Assembly: GCA_009774625.1 (NCBI GenBank)
Contig: VSOB01000040.1
Span: 1 to 32,043 of the forward strand
Direction: 5' to 3'
DNA from: Lachnospiraceae bacterium
GTDB lineage: Bacteria > Bacillota > Clostridia > Lachnospirales > Lachnospiraceae
Length of the DNA stretch: 32,043 nt
Shown: positions 21,395 through 29,755 of the stretch, piece by piece
How the letters are laid out: every line of letters starts with the position of its first letter
Position numbering within the stretch: position 1 is the first letter of the stretch
Program-made: the position numbers and the translations under genes
The notes under the pieces: generated by a model
What the model saw: only the letters and a program-made list of their open reading frames with translations
Told to the model about the DNA's origin: nothing
Database searches by the model: none

Positions 21395-23314
21395 TTATCT
21401 GACCAGAAGATCATCCAATCCTGCCGTATCGGCAATCGGATTATCCTCACATGCAACAATTTCAAGCTGTGCCAGATCTGCAAGCGGAGACAGATCAACA
21501 ATATAATTGTCAGTAATATCCAGAGTCCGCAGATTGGTCAGACCGCATTCCGTGATGAAGGAAAGGTCTGTCAGTTCATTGCCTTTCAGATATAGCTGCT
21601 CCAGATTCGGAAAGTTTGCAAACAGACCTGTATGGTCAGACAGTGACAATGTTTCTTGCTCCTGCAGCCAGCCATAACCGTCGGATAACTGGTACAGCGT
21701 CACCTCATTCATATCCAGTACAGTCAGCGCTTCGTTGACAGGCACATGATCCATATCAAAACCAATGCTGCATTCCTCCATGTAGAACTCTTCCAGAGTC
21801 GGAATAGAAAGGAGTTTTGCCGCATCTGCATATACCACACTTCTGCTGATATCCAGTCCCAACAGGTTTGGCAGTTCCAGAACAGGGTCCAGAGAAACAT
21901 AATAGCCGGACATATCCTGCAGATCCAGATACAACAGATTCGGCAGCTCTTTCATAAAGGACAGATCTTCACAGTCGCAGTTATCCAGTGAAAGATAGAG
22001 CAGCTCCTTGGCCTGAGCGATCGGGCTTAAATCATCTGCGCCATACAGGGACAGATAAGTCAGATTCTTCAGATTTTCAAAGGAAGGAAGCTGATGGTCA
22101 TAGGAAAGTGTCAATTCCAAATCGGTCAGATTTGTCAGTTTTTCGATCACGCTGAAATCACTGAGCTTCCAGGTATCTTTCAGATACAGTTCTGTCAGTG
22201 TGCCGCTGCATGCTTCCAATGCTTCAATCGACATCAGTTCATCCGCATCTGCAATAGAAAGATGGTCCAGATAGGGCATATTTTTGACAAAACCGATGTC
22301 TTTTAAGGAAGAGGACTGGATGGAAAGAATCTCCAGTCCGGTCATCTCATAGAGCGGGCTGAAATCCGTAAGCCGGTCGCAGTCGGTCAGGGCCAGGCCT
22401 TCCAGATCCGGCAGGGCAGTGAGGGCGCTGATGTCCTGTAGATCCATACAGTCTGTGGCAAAATAGGTCAGATTCGGAAATTTTTCAATCCCGTCGCAGG
22501 AATCCATAAAAATAGCGGACTCAATCTGGATGTAGTCGATATTTTCAGGATGTGGTACAGCTTCGTACAGTTCCGCAAGCGTCATGTCAGAAGCGATGGA
22601 AGTAAGGCTTTCCATACCCATCAGATCCCCCGGGTTCAGATACCCGTATTCCAGAGACAGCCAGGAGACACCTTTAAAGCAGGAGAGATCCGCCCAATCC
22701 ATATCCAGCGCTTCATTCAGAAAGAAATCAAAAGAGGTGCCGTCCTCCAGATAACAGGACACACATTTGCGATTGTCCTCGTCATAGTAAAATTCCAGTT
22801 CTGTAATCTGTTCCAGATCTGCAGGGGTAATGGCTGAAAAATCCTTACCAAAAACCTGGGCAACCAGAGCCTGAAACGATTCGGAAGCAGGAAGATGAGC
22901 GTCTGCAGTCAGCTCTTCCGGATCAAATTCCTCCTGCCACTGGGGCGTTGTGGGAGCGGACACCATTTCTTCTTTGTCAAAGAACTGGAACAGGGCGATA
23001 CCAATCATGATCAGAAACATGACGGCAAACGTGATCCAGCCTACAATGGAAGCGGCAGAAATCTTATTGTTTCTGGAAGATGCGGAAACCGTAACGTCCT
23101 GCTGAGGATACCAGGTATTTGACTGGTTCTGACCGTAAGGCGAACCCGGCGGCCCGGACGGGCTTTCTGCCTGCCTTTGAGGAAGGGGCTGTGCAGGGAT
23201 GGGGGCGGATGCATCTTTGTCTATGATCTGATAATAACCGCAGTTCTGACAGATCATTCTTCTGTCAGATTCCCGCATACGGGTTGAGCAAATGGGACAT
23301 TTTTCCAATTTCAT
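21395..23314 (-). CDS. Zinc-ribbon, single-pass membrane protein with leucine-rich repeats
   Basis: A 639-residue protein with an unusual layout. Residues 6-25 form a zinc ribbon (CPIC...CQNC; C6, C9, C22, C25), 35-80 are Pro/Gln/Ser-rich, 88-111 are a membrane helix, and about 200-639 are leucine-rich repeats of roughly 22 residues (LTDLELTLS, LTYLSLYGADDLSPIA, LLYLDLQDM, LRTLDITDNYIVDLSPLADL). The repeats resemble internalin/SDS22-type solenoids and should be outside the cell, with the ribbon inside. The body is acidic. The function is unknown; ligand or surface-protein binding is inferred. AAGGA lies upstream of the start at 23314. It is divergent from the YD-like gene. Confidence 0.85.
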   Translation of the reverse strand: MKLEKCPICSTRMRESDRRMICQNCGYYQIIDKDASAPIPAQPLPQRQAESPSGPPGSPYGQNQSNTWYPQQDVTVSASSRNNKISAASIVGWITFAVMFLIMIGIALFQFFDKEEMVSAPTTPQWQEEFDPEELTADAHLPASESFQALVAQVFGKDFSAITPADLEQITELEFYYDEDNRKCVSCYLEDGTSFDFFLNEALDMDWADLSCFKGVSWLSLEYGYLNPGDLMGMESLTSIASDMTLAELYEAVPHPENIDYIQIESAIFMDSCDGIEKFPNLTYFATDCMDLQDISALTALPDLEGLALTDCDRLTDFSPLYEMTGLEILSIQSSSLKDIGFVKNMPYLDHLSIADADELMSIEALEACSGTLTELYLKDTWKLSDFSVIEKLTNLTDLELTLSYDHQLPSFENLKNLTYLSLYGADDLSPIAQAKELLYLSLDNCDCEDLSFMKELPNLLYLDLQDMSGYYVSLDPVLELPNLLGLDISRSVVYADAAKLLSIPTLEEFYMEECSIGFDMDHVPVNEALTVLDMNEVTLYQLSDGYGWLQEQETLSLSDHTGLFANFPNLEQLYLKGNELTDLSFITECGLTNLRTLDITDNYIVDLSPLADLAQLEIVACEDNPIADTAGLDDLLVR

Positions 23315-23355
23315 ATGTATTTCATTCCTTTCCGATTATTCTGTATGCTTTTACT

Positions 23356-23364
23356 ATTTTAACA
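23356..23364 (-). promoter_or_regulatory. Extended -10 of the LRR gene
   Basis: On the minus strand TGTTAAAAT is a TG-N-TAAAAT extended -10 box, about 42 nt ahead of the start codon. No convincing -35 box is seen, which such promoters can tolerate. Confidence 0.4.
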
Positions 23365-23403
23365 TAAAAAGGGTATTTGAGAAACAGTAATAGCGCTTTC
23401 TTC

Positions 23404-23432
23404 TTGTGAATTACCGGAAGAAATAGTAAAAT
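23404..23432 (+). promoter_or_regulatory. Promoter of the YD-like/hscC/J operon
   Basis: TTGTGA (23404-23409) and TAAAAT (23427-23432) are 17 bp apart, 35 bp before the first start codon of the operon. No heat-shock operator of CIRCE type (TTAGCACTC inverted repeat) is visible in the gap. Confidence 0.55.
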
Positions 23433-23467
23433 AAAAAGAAAATCCTGTTTTAAAGGAGCATAAATCA

Positions 23468-24751
23468 ATGAAACCGGAAAAAAAGAAACGCCGGCTTTTG
23501 TTCAGAGCCAGTGTATTTCTGCTGTTGGCGGTTTTGTGCGTCTGCGTGTCCGGACCGCTTTTTTATGATAAGATACAAAAAGCTCAGACGGAAGGCTTGA
23601 AAAGAACGAAGGCCGGGAAACGGATTTCCATAGAAGATGCTGAGAGTTATGCGCAGCATTTATCCTGTGTATTGCTGGGAGTTTGGCGGTATGCATATGA
23701 TCCGGACAGGCCGGAGGTTTTGCTGGGAGAATATCTGTATGATGAGGACGGTTATCTGACTGAATGGACCGAATGGAGCTATGATGAGCGGGACAATATC
23801 ATCTGTGAAGGGTTTCATACTCTGCATGATAAACCCGGTACGGCTGCCACTGAGGTTATCTATGAGTATGACGGGCAGGACCGCGTTGTGCACGAAAAAA
23901 GATATCAGTCTGGTGTCCTGAAGGAAGAGAGTTTTACCAGATATCTGGAGACGGGTTCGGCCAAAGTACGATATCGATATGAATTGGGAAGGACAAAGGC
24001 CGGAGAACCGCAGATGTATATTGTATCCCAGGAAGAGGCTGTGTATAACGAAAAGGGGGAGCCTTTATACTGCTGTAATTATAAAGAGTCGGACAAACCG
24101 GAATGTGTGATCCGGACGGTTTATGATGAAGAAGGGAAAATCCTGAGCAGGATGGAAGGAAAAACCAGGCAGAGTGTGGATGAGATATGGACTTATGACT
24201 GGACAGAGTCAGAAGGCAGTCTGTGGGAGAGCGTGGTCTGTAAAAATGGAGAAAGAGAGCAGACGGAACGCTACTTATACAATCCGGATACGGACGAGTG
24301 GCATCTGGCAGGCGTCTGGAACCGGGATTCAGAGGGTAATATTTCCCATGTTTACCGGGCCGTCTATGACGGAGAGCTGCTTTTATGGGAAATGGAGTGT
24401 TCTCATGGGAAACTATACACATTCAGGACTTTTTGTTATCAGGAAAACGGTACAAAACGCCTGTCCATGGAATATATGCAGGATTATAATACCCACCAGT
24501 TGATTCTATATCATTATGAATATGATGAAAAGGACCGTCTGGCGGGTATCTATCTGTATGACATGGAGGAGGTGGGAAACGTTCAGCCTTTCGGGACAAA
24601 GAAGCAGGGAGGGTATGCCCGGATAGAGTTTTATCCGATGCAGAGTGTAGCGGTCGGCATTGCGTTGTATGGGCCGGATGATACTTTGGACAGGAGATTT
24701 CGGTTTGATCAGTTCGGATATTACATAGAAGAGGAAGAAGCAGAGGAGTGA
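23468..24751 (+). CDS. Membrane-anchored protein with YD-like repeats
   Basis: A 427-residue protein. A basic N-terminus (KPEKKKRR) and one hydrophobic segment (about 10-32) form an uncleaved anchor or signal; the cysteines there lack a good lipobox. The exterior part is beta-rich and repeats a Y-x-Y/E-x-D-E-x-x-R motif: LYDEDGYLTEW, SYDERDNIICEG, YEYDGQDRVVHEK, VYDEEGKILSR, YEYDEKDRLAGIY. These resemble YD/Rhs or YwqK-type repeats, but no toxin tip or RHS core box is present. The start is ATG 23468 with AAAGGAG. It ends 5 bp before the Hsp70 gene, so the two are cotranscribed and it may be a client or partner (inference). Confidence 0.75.
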   Translation: MKPEKKKRRLLFRASVFLLLAVLCVCVSGPLFYDKIQKAQTEGLKRTKAGKRISIEDAESYAQHLSCVLLGVWRYAYDPDRPEVLLGEYLYDEDGYLTEWTEWSYDERDNIICEGFHTLHDKPGTAATEVIYEYDGQDRVVHEKRYQSGVLKEESFTRYLETGSAKVRYRYELGRTKAGEPQMYIVSQEEAVYNEKGEPLYCCNYKESDKPECVIRTVYDEEGKILSRMEGKTRQSVDEIWTYDWTESEGSLWESVVCKNGEREQTERYLYNPDTDEWHLAGVWNRDSEGNISHVYRAVYDGELLLWEMECSHGKLYTFRTFCYQENGTKRLSMEYMQDYNTHQLILYHYEYDEKDRLAGIYLYDMEEVGNVQPFGTKKQGGYARIEFYPMQSVAVGIALYGPDDTLDRRFRFDQFGYYIEEEEAEE

Positions 24752-24756
24752 GAGAA

Positions 24757-26463
24757 ATGGCAGTGATAGGAATCGATCTGGGAACCACCAATTCTCTGGC
24801 GGCAGTCTGGAGAGACGGTCACAGTGAATTGATTCCCAATTCCTTTGGGGAATATCTGACGCCGTCGGTGGTCAGTCTGGGGACTATGGGGGAAATCTCT
24901 GTAGGCAAAGTGGCACGGGAGCGGCTGATTACCGATCCGGACAATACCTTTGCCGAGTTTAAACGGAATATGGGATCGGACTGCAGGTATGGGACAGGCG
25001 GACTGTATACGGCAGAAGAACTGTCCAGTTTTGTGCTGCGCAGACTGAAAGAGGACGCAGAGCATTATCTGGGAGAAAAAGTGACGGAAGCGGTGATCAG
25101 TGTGCCGGCGTATTTTGATGATGACAAACGCTGTGCCACGAAAAATGCGGGAAAACTGGCGGGGCTTACTGTGGAGCGGCTGATCAATGAACCTTCTGCG
25201 GTGGCGCTGAAACATCATATGGGTGTGGAGGAGCCGGAGACTTTTATCATCTTTGATTTTGGCGGCGGTACATTGGATGTCTCTCTGGTAGAGGCCTTTG
25301 ACAATATGGTGGAAATCCAGGCAGTGGCAGGGGACAACTACCTGGGCGGCAAAGATTTCAACGAATTGATTGCCAGGGATTTTTACCGGAACAATCAGAT
25401 TTTGGAAAATCAGTTGTCAAAAGCCGATCAGGGAATCGTGATCCGGGAGGCAGAAATGCTGAAATGGGAGCTGACCAGGCAGAACCAGGCAGAGCGAAGA
25501 ATCCGTCTGGAAAGCGGCGAGTATCTAATGGGGATGACAAATCAGCATTTGATTCATATCGGAGCCGAGCTGTTCAAGCGGATGTCCAAACCGATCCGCA
25601 AAGTGATCAATGACAGTATGACGGAGCCGGAACAGATCGATAAACTGATTATGGTGGGCGGCTCTTCCAGAATGCCGGTGGTGGCACAGTATCTGAGAAA
25701 TCTTCTGGACATGCCGGTGGTGGCGGATAGACATCCTGATAAAAGCATTGCCGTAGGGGTGGGAATCGCCGCGGCGATCAAAGCCAGAACCGGAGATGTG
25801 AAAGATATGATTCTGGCGGATATCTGTCCGTTTTCTCTGGGAACGGCCATCTATGACGGCAGCTTTTCTCCGATTATTCAGAGGAACGACACACTGCCCT
25901 GCAGTAAGACCGAACATTATGTGACGGTCAGAGACAACCAGACTGTGATGACATTTCCCATCTATCAGGGTGATAATCTGATTGCAGAAGAAAATCTTCT
26001 GCTGGGAACAATGGAGGTGACGGATCTGCCCAAAGCACCCACGGGAGCGGTGGGGGCGGATGTGACGTTTCTGTATGATATCAATGGTATTCTGGATGTG
26101 CAGATCACCGGTGCGGGACAGAAGCTGCATAAGGTGATTCTGAATAAAAGGATGGGGCTTAGCGAAAAAGCGTTGGAGCAGCGGCTGGAGGAACTGCGTC
26201 TTATGACGCTCAGCCCGTTGGAAGAGGAACATAATCTGTTCCTGATCGAAAAGGCAAAGCGTCTGTATCGGGAATGCAGTCCCCAGGTACGGGAGTACAT
26301 TGCCAGACAGCTTGCAGCATTTACTTACCGGTTAAAACACGGACAGGGACGGGAAATCCGGGAAGCCTATGTGAAGTTTTCTCTGTGTCTGGAGGCTGTG
26401 GAACGGGATAAATATGAGTTTGACGAGTTTGATGAGTCATTTTTTGATGATGATCCGGAGTAA
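24757..26463 (+). CDS. hscC: HscC-type Hsp70 chaperone
   Basis: A 568-residue short Hsp70. The nucleotide-binding domain shows IGIDLGTTNSLAAVW, ELIPNSFGEYLTPSVVS, VPAYFDDDKRCATKNAGKLA, FDFGGGTLDVSLVE and VGGSSRMPVVAQ. The linker region reads DICPFSLGTAIYDG rather than the DnaK linker (DVTPLSLGIET). The substrate-binding part is short and ends in an acidic EFDEFDESFFDDD tail without the DnaK lid ending. The AVW and FGEYLTPS blocks fit the E. coli HscC subfamily closely. HscC is a specialised Hsp70 using its own membrane J partners. The start is ATG 24757 with AGAGGAG at 24742-24748. The next gene encodes a J-protein. Confidence 0.88.
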   Translation: MAVIGIDLGTTNSLAAVWRDGHSELIPNSFGEYLTPSVVSLGTMGEISVGKVARERLITDPDNTFAEFKRNMGSDCRYGTGGLYTAEELSSFVLRRLKEDAEHYLGEKVTEAVISVPAYFDDDKRCATKNAGKLAGLTVERLINEPSAVALKHHMGVEEPETFIIFDFGGGTLDVSLVEAFDNMVEIQAVAGDNYLGGKDFNELIARDFYRNNQILENQLSKADQGIVIREAEMLKWELTRQNQAERRIRLESGEYLMGMTNQHLIHIGAELFKRMSKPIRKVINDSMTEPEQIDKLIMVGGSSRMPVVAQYLRNLLDMPVVADRHPDKSIAVGVGIAAAIKARTGDVKDMILADICPFSLGTAIYDGSFSPIIQRNDTLPCSKTEHYVTVRDNQTVMTFPIYQGDNLIAEENLLLGTMEVTDLPKAPTGAVGADVTFLYDINGILDVQITGAGQKLHKVILNKRMGLSEKALEQRLEELRLMTLSPLEEEHNLFLIEKAKRLYRECSPQVREYIARQLAAFTYRLKHGQGREIREAYVKFSLCLEAVERDKYEFDEFDESFFDDDPE

Positions 26464-26511
26464 AAATCAACGGACAGAGACCGGAAAACAGGTAAGGAGC
26501 AGGGGAGAGAG

Positions 26512-27762
26512 ATGAGTTTTTGGGAATGGCTGGACATCAGTCCCACATCGGATATCCGGGAAATCAAATCGGCCTATGCCAGAGCGGCGAAGCGTTATCA
26601 TCCGGAAGAGCATCCGGAACAATTTAAGGAGCTGCAGAAAGCATATAAAAGAGCAGTACAGTATGCAAAGCTGCAAAGCAGAGTGGCGGAAACCGGACAG
26701 AAGTCACAAAATCTCCGGAATCAGGAAGAGCAGACATTACAGAAAACAGAGGATCGACCGGGAGAGTCAACGAAGGAAACGGCAGAAAACAGACCAAAAC
26801 AGCAGGCAGAAGAGAGACAGGAAACTCTGGCAGGGCGGCAGGCAGAACCTGCTGCGGAAACTGAGATTATCTGGAAAGGAGACAGCGTTCCAGAAGCTGC
26901 TCCCGATATGAAGCAGCCCCCGGAGACGGTGTTTGATTTCAGCGGGATCGATTCCTATGGAGATAAGGAGCAGTTTTTCCGATGCTTTTATCTGCTGGTC
27001 TACAATCCGTATCTGATCAATAACCGTATTGCATGGAACAGCTTTCTGTGTCTGCCTTCTTCTGTTTTGTTGTTTCACGACCCATTCTTTCGCAAAGAGT
27101 TTGTTCTGGCGCTGTGCGGTGTATACGGACTGAAAAAGGATACAATACTTTACTTTGAACAATATCTGCTGCAGTTTCACAGGCCGGAGTTTGCGCCAGA
27201 GGACGGCACATGGGAAACCTCTTTTCCCTGTTTTCTTAAATTGAAACGCCGCCGGTTTTGGCCTATGCTTCTGGGTTCAGGGAAATTCAGGGGCAGAGAA
27301 GGCAAGTTGTTTCAAAACCAGGTGATGTCGGCGCTTCACAGGCAAAAGGGACAGATTTCGTTTGACCGGCGGCAGGATGTGGAAGCATATATGCGGGTTT
27401 ATTTGTCGTTTGCCAGGGACAATGAAGAAAAACTGGCCCGTCTTTATCGGAAACGAAAGTTTTTTCTCTGGGATACGGTAGGACTGCCTGTTGTGATACT
27501 GATTTTTTTCGCGTTGACCATAGTGGTCAGCGACGATCGGGAGAAAGACGGGCAGGAAAATTATCTGCAGGCGATACAGATACAGCAGGAATCAGAGGAA
27601 AAGGATGCATGGATCAGAGACAAAGCCCAGTCAGATCTCGACCGTGTGATCAGGGACTGGCAGAAATGGGAGATGGGTTTGGATGAAACACACAGAGGGA
27701 ATACAGACACTGAAAGGCATCGGAAAGAAAACGGCGGCGCTTTTTTCCAGACTTGGAATTGA
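26512..27762 (+). CDS. Membrane J-domain protein (HPE variant), probable HscC partner
   Basis: A 416-residue protein. The N-terminal J-like domain (1-50) reads MSFWEWLDISPTSDIREIKS, then KRYHPEEHPEQFKELQKAYK. The loop triad is HPE (30-32) instead of HPD, and the domain is short. Residues about 50-140 are a Gln/Glu/Arg-rich, probably disordered linker, about 140-315 a folded region of unknown type, 320-340 a single membrane helix (TVGLPVVILIFFALTIVV), followed by a charged tail of 76 residues. E. coli DjlB/DjlC, the HscC partners, also combine an N-terminal J domain with a C-terminal anchor. The start is ATG 26512 with GGGAGAGAG upstream. The last 26 codons overlap recG. Confidence 0.8.
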   Translation: MSFWEWLDISPTSDIREIKSAYARAAKRYHPEEHPEQFKELQKAYKRAVQYAKLQSRVAETGQKSQNLRNQEEQTLQKTEDRPGESTKETAENRPKQQAEERQETLAGRQAEPAAETEIIWKGDSVPEAAPDMKQPPETVFDFSGIDSYGDKEQFFRCFYLLVYNPYLINNRIAWNSFLCLPSSVLLFHDPFFRKEFVLALCGVYGLKKDTILYFEQYLLQFHRPEFAPEDGTWETSFPCFLKLKRRRFWPMLLGSGKFRGREGKLFQNQVMSALHRQKGQISFDRRQDVEAYMRVYLSFARDNEEKLARLYRKRKFFLWDTVGLPVVILIFFALTIVVSDDREKDGQENYLQAIQIQQESEEKDAWIRDKAQSDLDRVIRDWQKWEMGLDETHRGNTDTERHRKENGGAFFQTWN

Positions 27763-29713
27763 GACTGTAAAAGATCTGCTTTTGCATTATCCTCTCGGAT
27801 ACGACACCTTTCAGGAGCCTGTACCCATACAGGATCTGCAGGCGGGAAGTTTTTGTGCGGTACGGGGACGGCTTATGGGAGAAATATCCGGAAAAAAAAT
27901 CAGGACGCTTACTCTCTCGGTCTGTAAAGTATCGGATGGGACAGGGACGCTTTCCCTTACCTTTTTTCATATGCCATATCTGAAAAATATGATCCGGCCC
28001 GGAGAGGACTATGTGTTCCGGGGAACGGTACAGGGCAGGCCGGGCAGCCTGCGGATGGAGCAGCCTGCGATTGATACGCCCCAGGGATACCAAAAGAAAC
28101 TGGATACTTTGCAGCCCAGATATCCGCTGACCGGCGGCCTGACCAACAATATGGTGACGAAGGCGATGCGGCAGGCATTGGCTTTTGACGGGGAGAGCGG
28201 CGAGTATCTGCCGGAGGATATCAGGGCACACTATCATCTGTTGGATTACAGAGAAGCATTGGAAGGCATCCATTTCCCGAAAGATACCAAGATGCTGAAA
28301 AGTGCCAGAAGGCGTCTGGTTTTTGATGAATTTTTTCTGTTTCTGCTTCGTCTGCAGGCATGCAGAGTACACAGTCAGGCGCTTCCAAACAGATGGAATA
28401 TGATGGAAACAGCGGATACGGTACGCTTTCTGGAACGACTGCCTTATTCACTGACCGGTGCACAGATGCGGGTCTGGCAGGAAATCAAAACAGACCTTCA
28501 GGGTGATACTGTTATGAATCGTCTGATTCAGGGTGATGTGGGCAGCGGTAAGACCATACTGGCCATACTGGCTCTTTTGATGACGGCAGCCAACGGATTT
28601 CAGGGCGCTATGATGGCGCCTACGGAGGTGCTGGCCAGACAGCATTTTGAGCAGATTGCCCGGCTGACGAGAGACTTTGGCCTGCCGTTTGTACCGGTGC
28701 TTCTGACAGGATCCATGACGGCAAAGGAGAAACGGGACTGTTATGAACGGATCGAATCGGGAGAAGCCAATGTGATTCTGGGCACCCATGCCCTGATTCA
28801 GGAAAAGGTGGTCTGTCGGAATCTGGCGCTGGTGGTGACCGATGAGCAGCACCGTTTCGGCGTGCGCCAGAGGGAAGCGCTGACAGAAAAAGGGACGGAT
28901 ACCCATGTGCTGGTCATGAGCGCCACTCCCATTCCCAGGACCCTGGCCCTGATTTTGTATGGCGATCTGCAGATTTCCGTGGTGGATGAGCTTCCGGCAG
29001 GCAGGCTGCCTGTAAAAAACTGTGTGGTGGGAGTGGGATACCGGGAAACGGCCTGCAGGTTTATTCAAAAAGAGGTGGAACAGGGCAGACAGGCATATAT
29101 CGTATGTCCTATGGTGGAAGAGGGAGAGATGGAAGGAGTGGAAAATGTGACTGCTTATGCGGAAAAGCTGAGAGACAGACTTCCGCAGCAGATACAGATC
29201 GCTGTCCTCCACGGCAGAATGAAGCCCGCCGACAAAAACCGCATTATGGAAGGCTTTGGGCGGGGAGACATCGATATTCTCGTATCCACCACAGTGATTG
29301 AGGTGGGGATCAACGTCCCCAACGCCACCGTGATGATGGTGGAAAATGCGGAGCGGTTCGGTCTGGCACAGCTCCATCAGCTCAGAGGACGTGTGGGCAG
29401 AGGAAGGGAACAGTCCTATTGCATTTTTATCAGCAATTCGGATCAGAAGCATACGATGGAACGGCTTTCGGTCCTGCAGCAGTCCAATGACGGCTTTTTT
29501 ATTGCGGGTGAGGATCTGCGGCTGCGGGGGCCGGGCGATCTGTTCGGGATAAGGCAGAGCGGCAGTATGGCGTTCAGGCTGGCAGATATTTATCAGGATG
29601 CAAAGATTCTGGAAGAAGCCAGCCAGGCAGTGCGGTATTGGCAGGAAAAAGAAGGGCAGGAGACGCTTTCTGCACTGGCTTTTTCTTCTGCGGTTGACTT
29701 TAGAAGCATCTGA
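27683..29713 (+). CDS. recG: ATP-dependent DNA helicase RecG
   Basis: A 676-residue RecG of normal length. It has an N-terminal HhH-like GIQTLKGIGKKTAALFSRLGI, an OB-fold wedge domain, Walker A GDVGSGKT (284-291), motif II DEQHRFG (387-393), motif III MSATPIPRTLAL, and motifs V/VI with STTVIEVGINVPNA and HQLRGRVGRG. It unwinds stalled forks and remodels branched DNA. The start is ATG 27683, because the family's usual N-terminus begins just there; this forces an 80-bp overlap with the J-protein gene. A DegV gene follows after 42 bp. Confidence 0.97.
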   Translation: MKHTEGIQTLKGIGKKTAALFSRLGIETVKDLLLHYPLGYDTFQEPVPIQDLQAGSFCAVRGRLMGEISGKKIRTLTLSVCKVSDGTGTLSLTFFHMPYLKNMIRPGEDYVFRGTVQGRPGSLRMEQPAIDTPQGYQKKLDTLQPRYPLTGGLTNNMVTKAMRQALAFDGESGEYLPEDIRAHYHLLDYREALEGIHFPKDTKMLKSARRRLVFDEFFLFLLRLQACRVHSQALPNRWNMMETADTVRFLERLPYSLTGAQMRVWQEIKTDLQGDTVMNRLIQGDVGSGKTILAILALLMTAANGFQGAMMAPTEVLARQHFEQIARLTRDFGLPFVPVLLTGSMTAKEKRDCYERIESGEANVILGTHALIQEKVVCRNLALVVTDEQHRFGVRQREALTEKGTDTHVLVMSATPIPRTLALILYGDLQISVVDELPAGRLPVKNCVVGVGYRETACRFIQKEVEQGRQAYIVCPMVEEGEMEGVENVTAYAEKLRDRLPQQIQIAVLHGRMKPADKNRIMEGFGRGDIDILVSTTVIEVGINVPNATVMMVENAERFGLAQLHQLRGRVGRGREQSYCIFISNSDQKHTMERLSVLQQSNDGFFIAGEDLRLRGPGDLFGIRQSGSMAFRLADIYQDAKILEEASQAVRYWQEKEGQETLSALAFSSAVDFRSI

Positions 29714-29755
29714 ACGTAAAATATATGGGGAAAACAGGCGGAAAGGAAACAAGAC

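Noticed and set aside
23468..24751. Rhs/YD-repeat toxin
   Set aside because: Only a few degenerate YD-like motifs, no RHS core, no variable C-terminal toxin domain and no immunity gene next to it.
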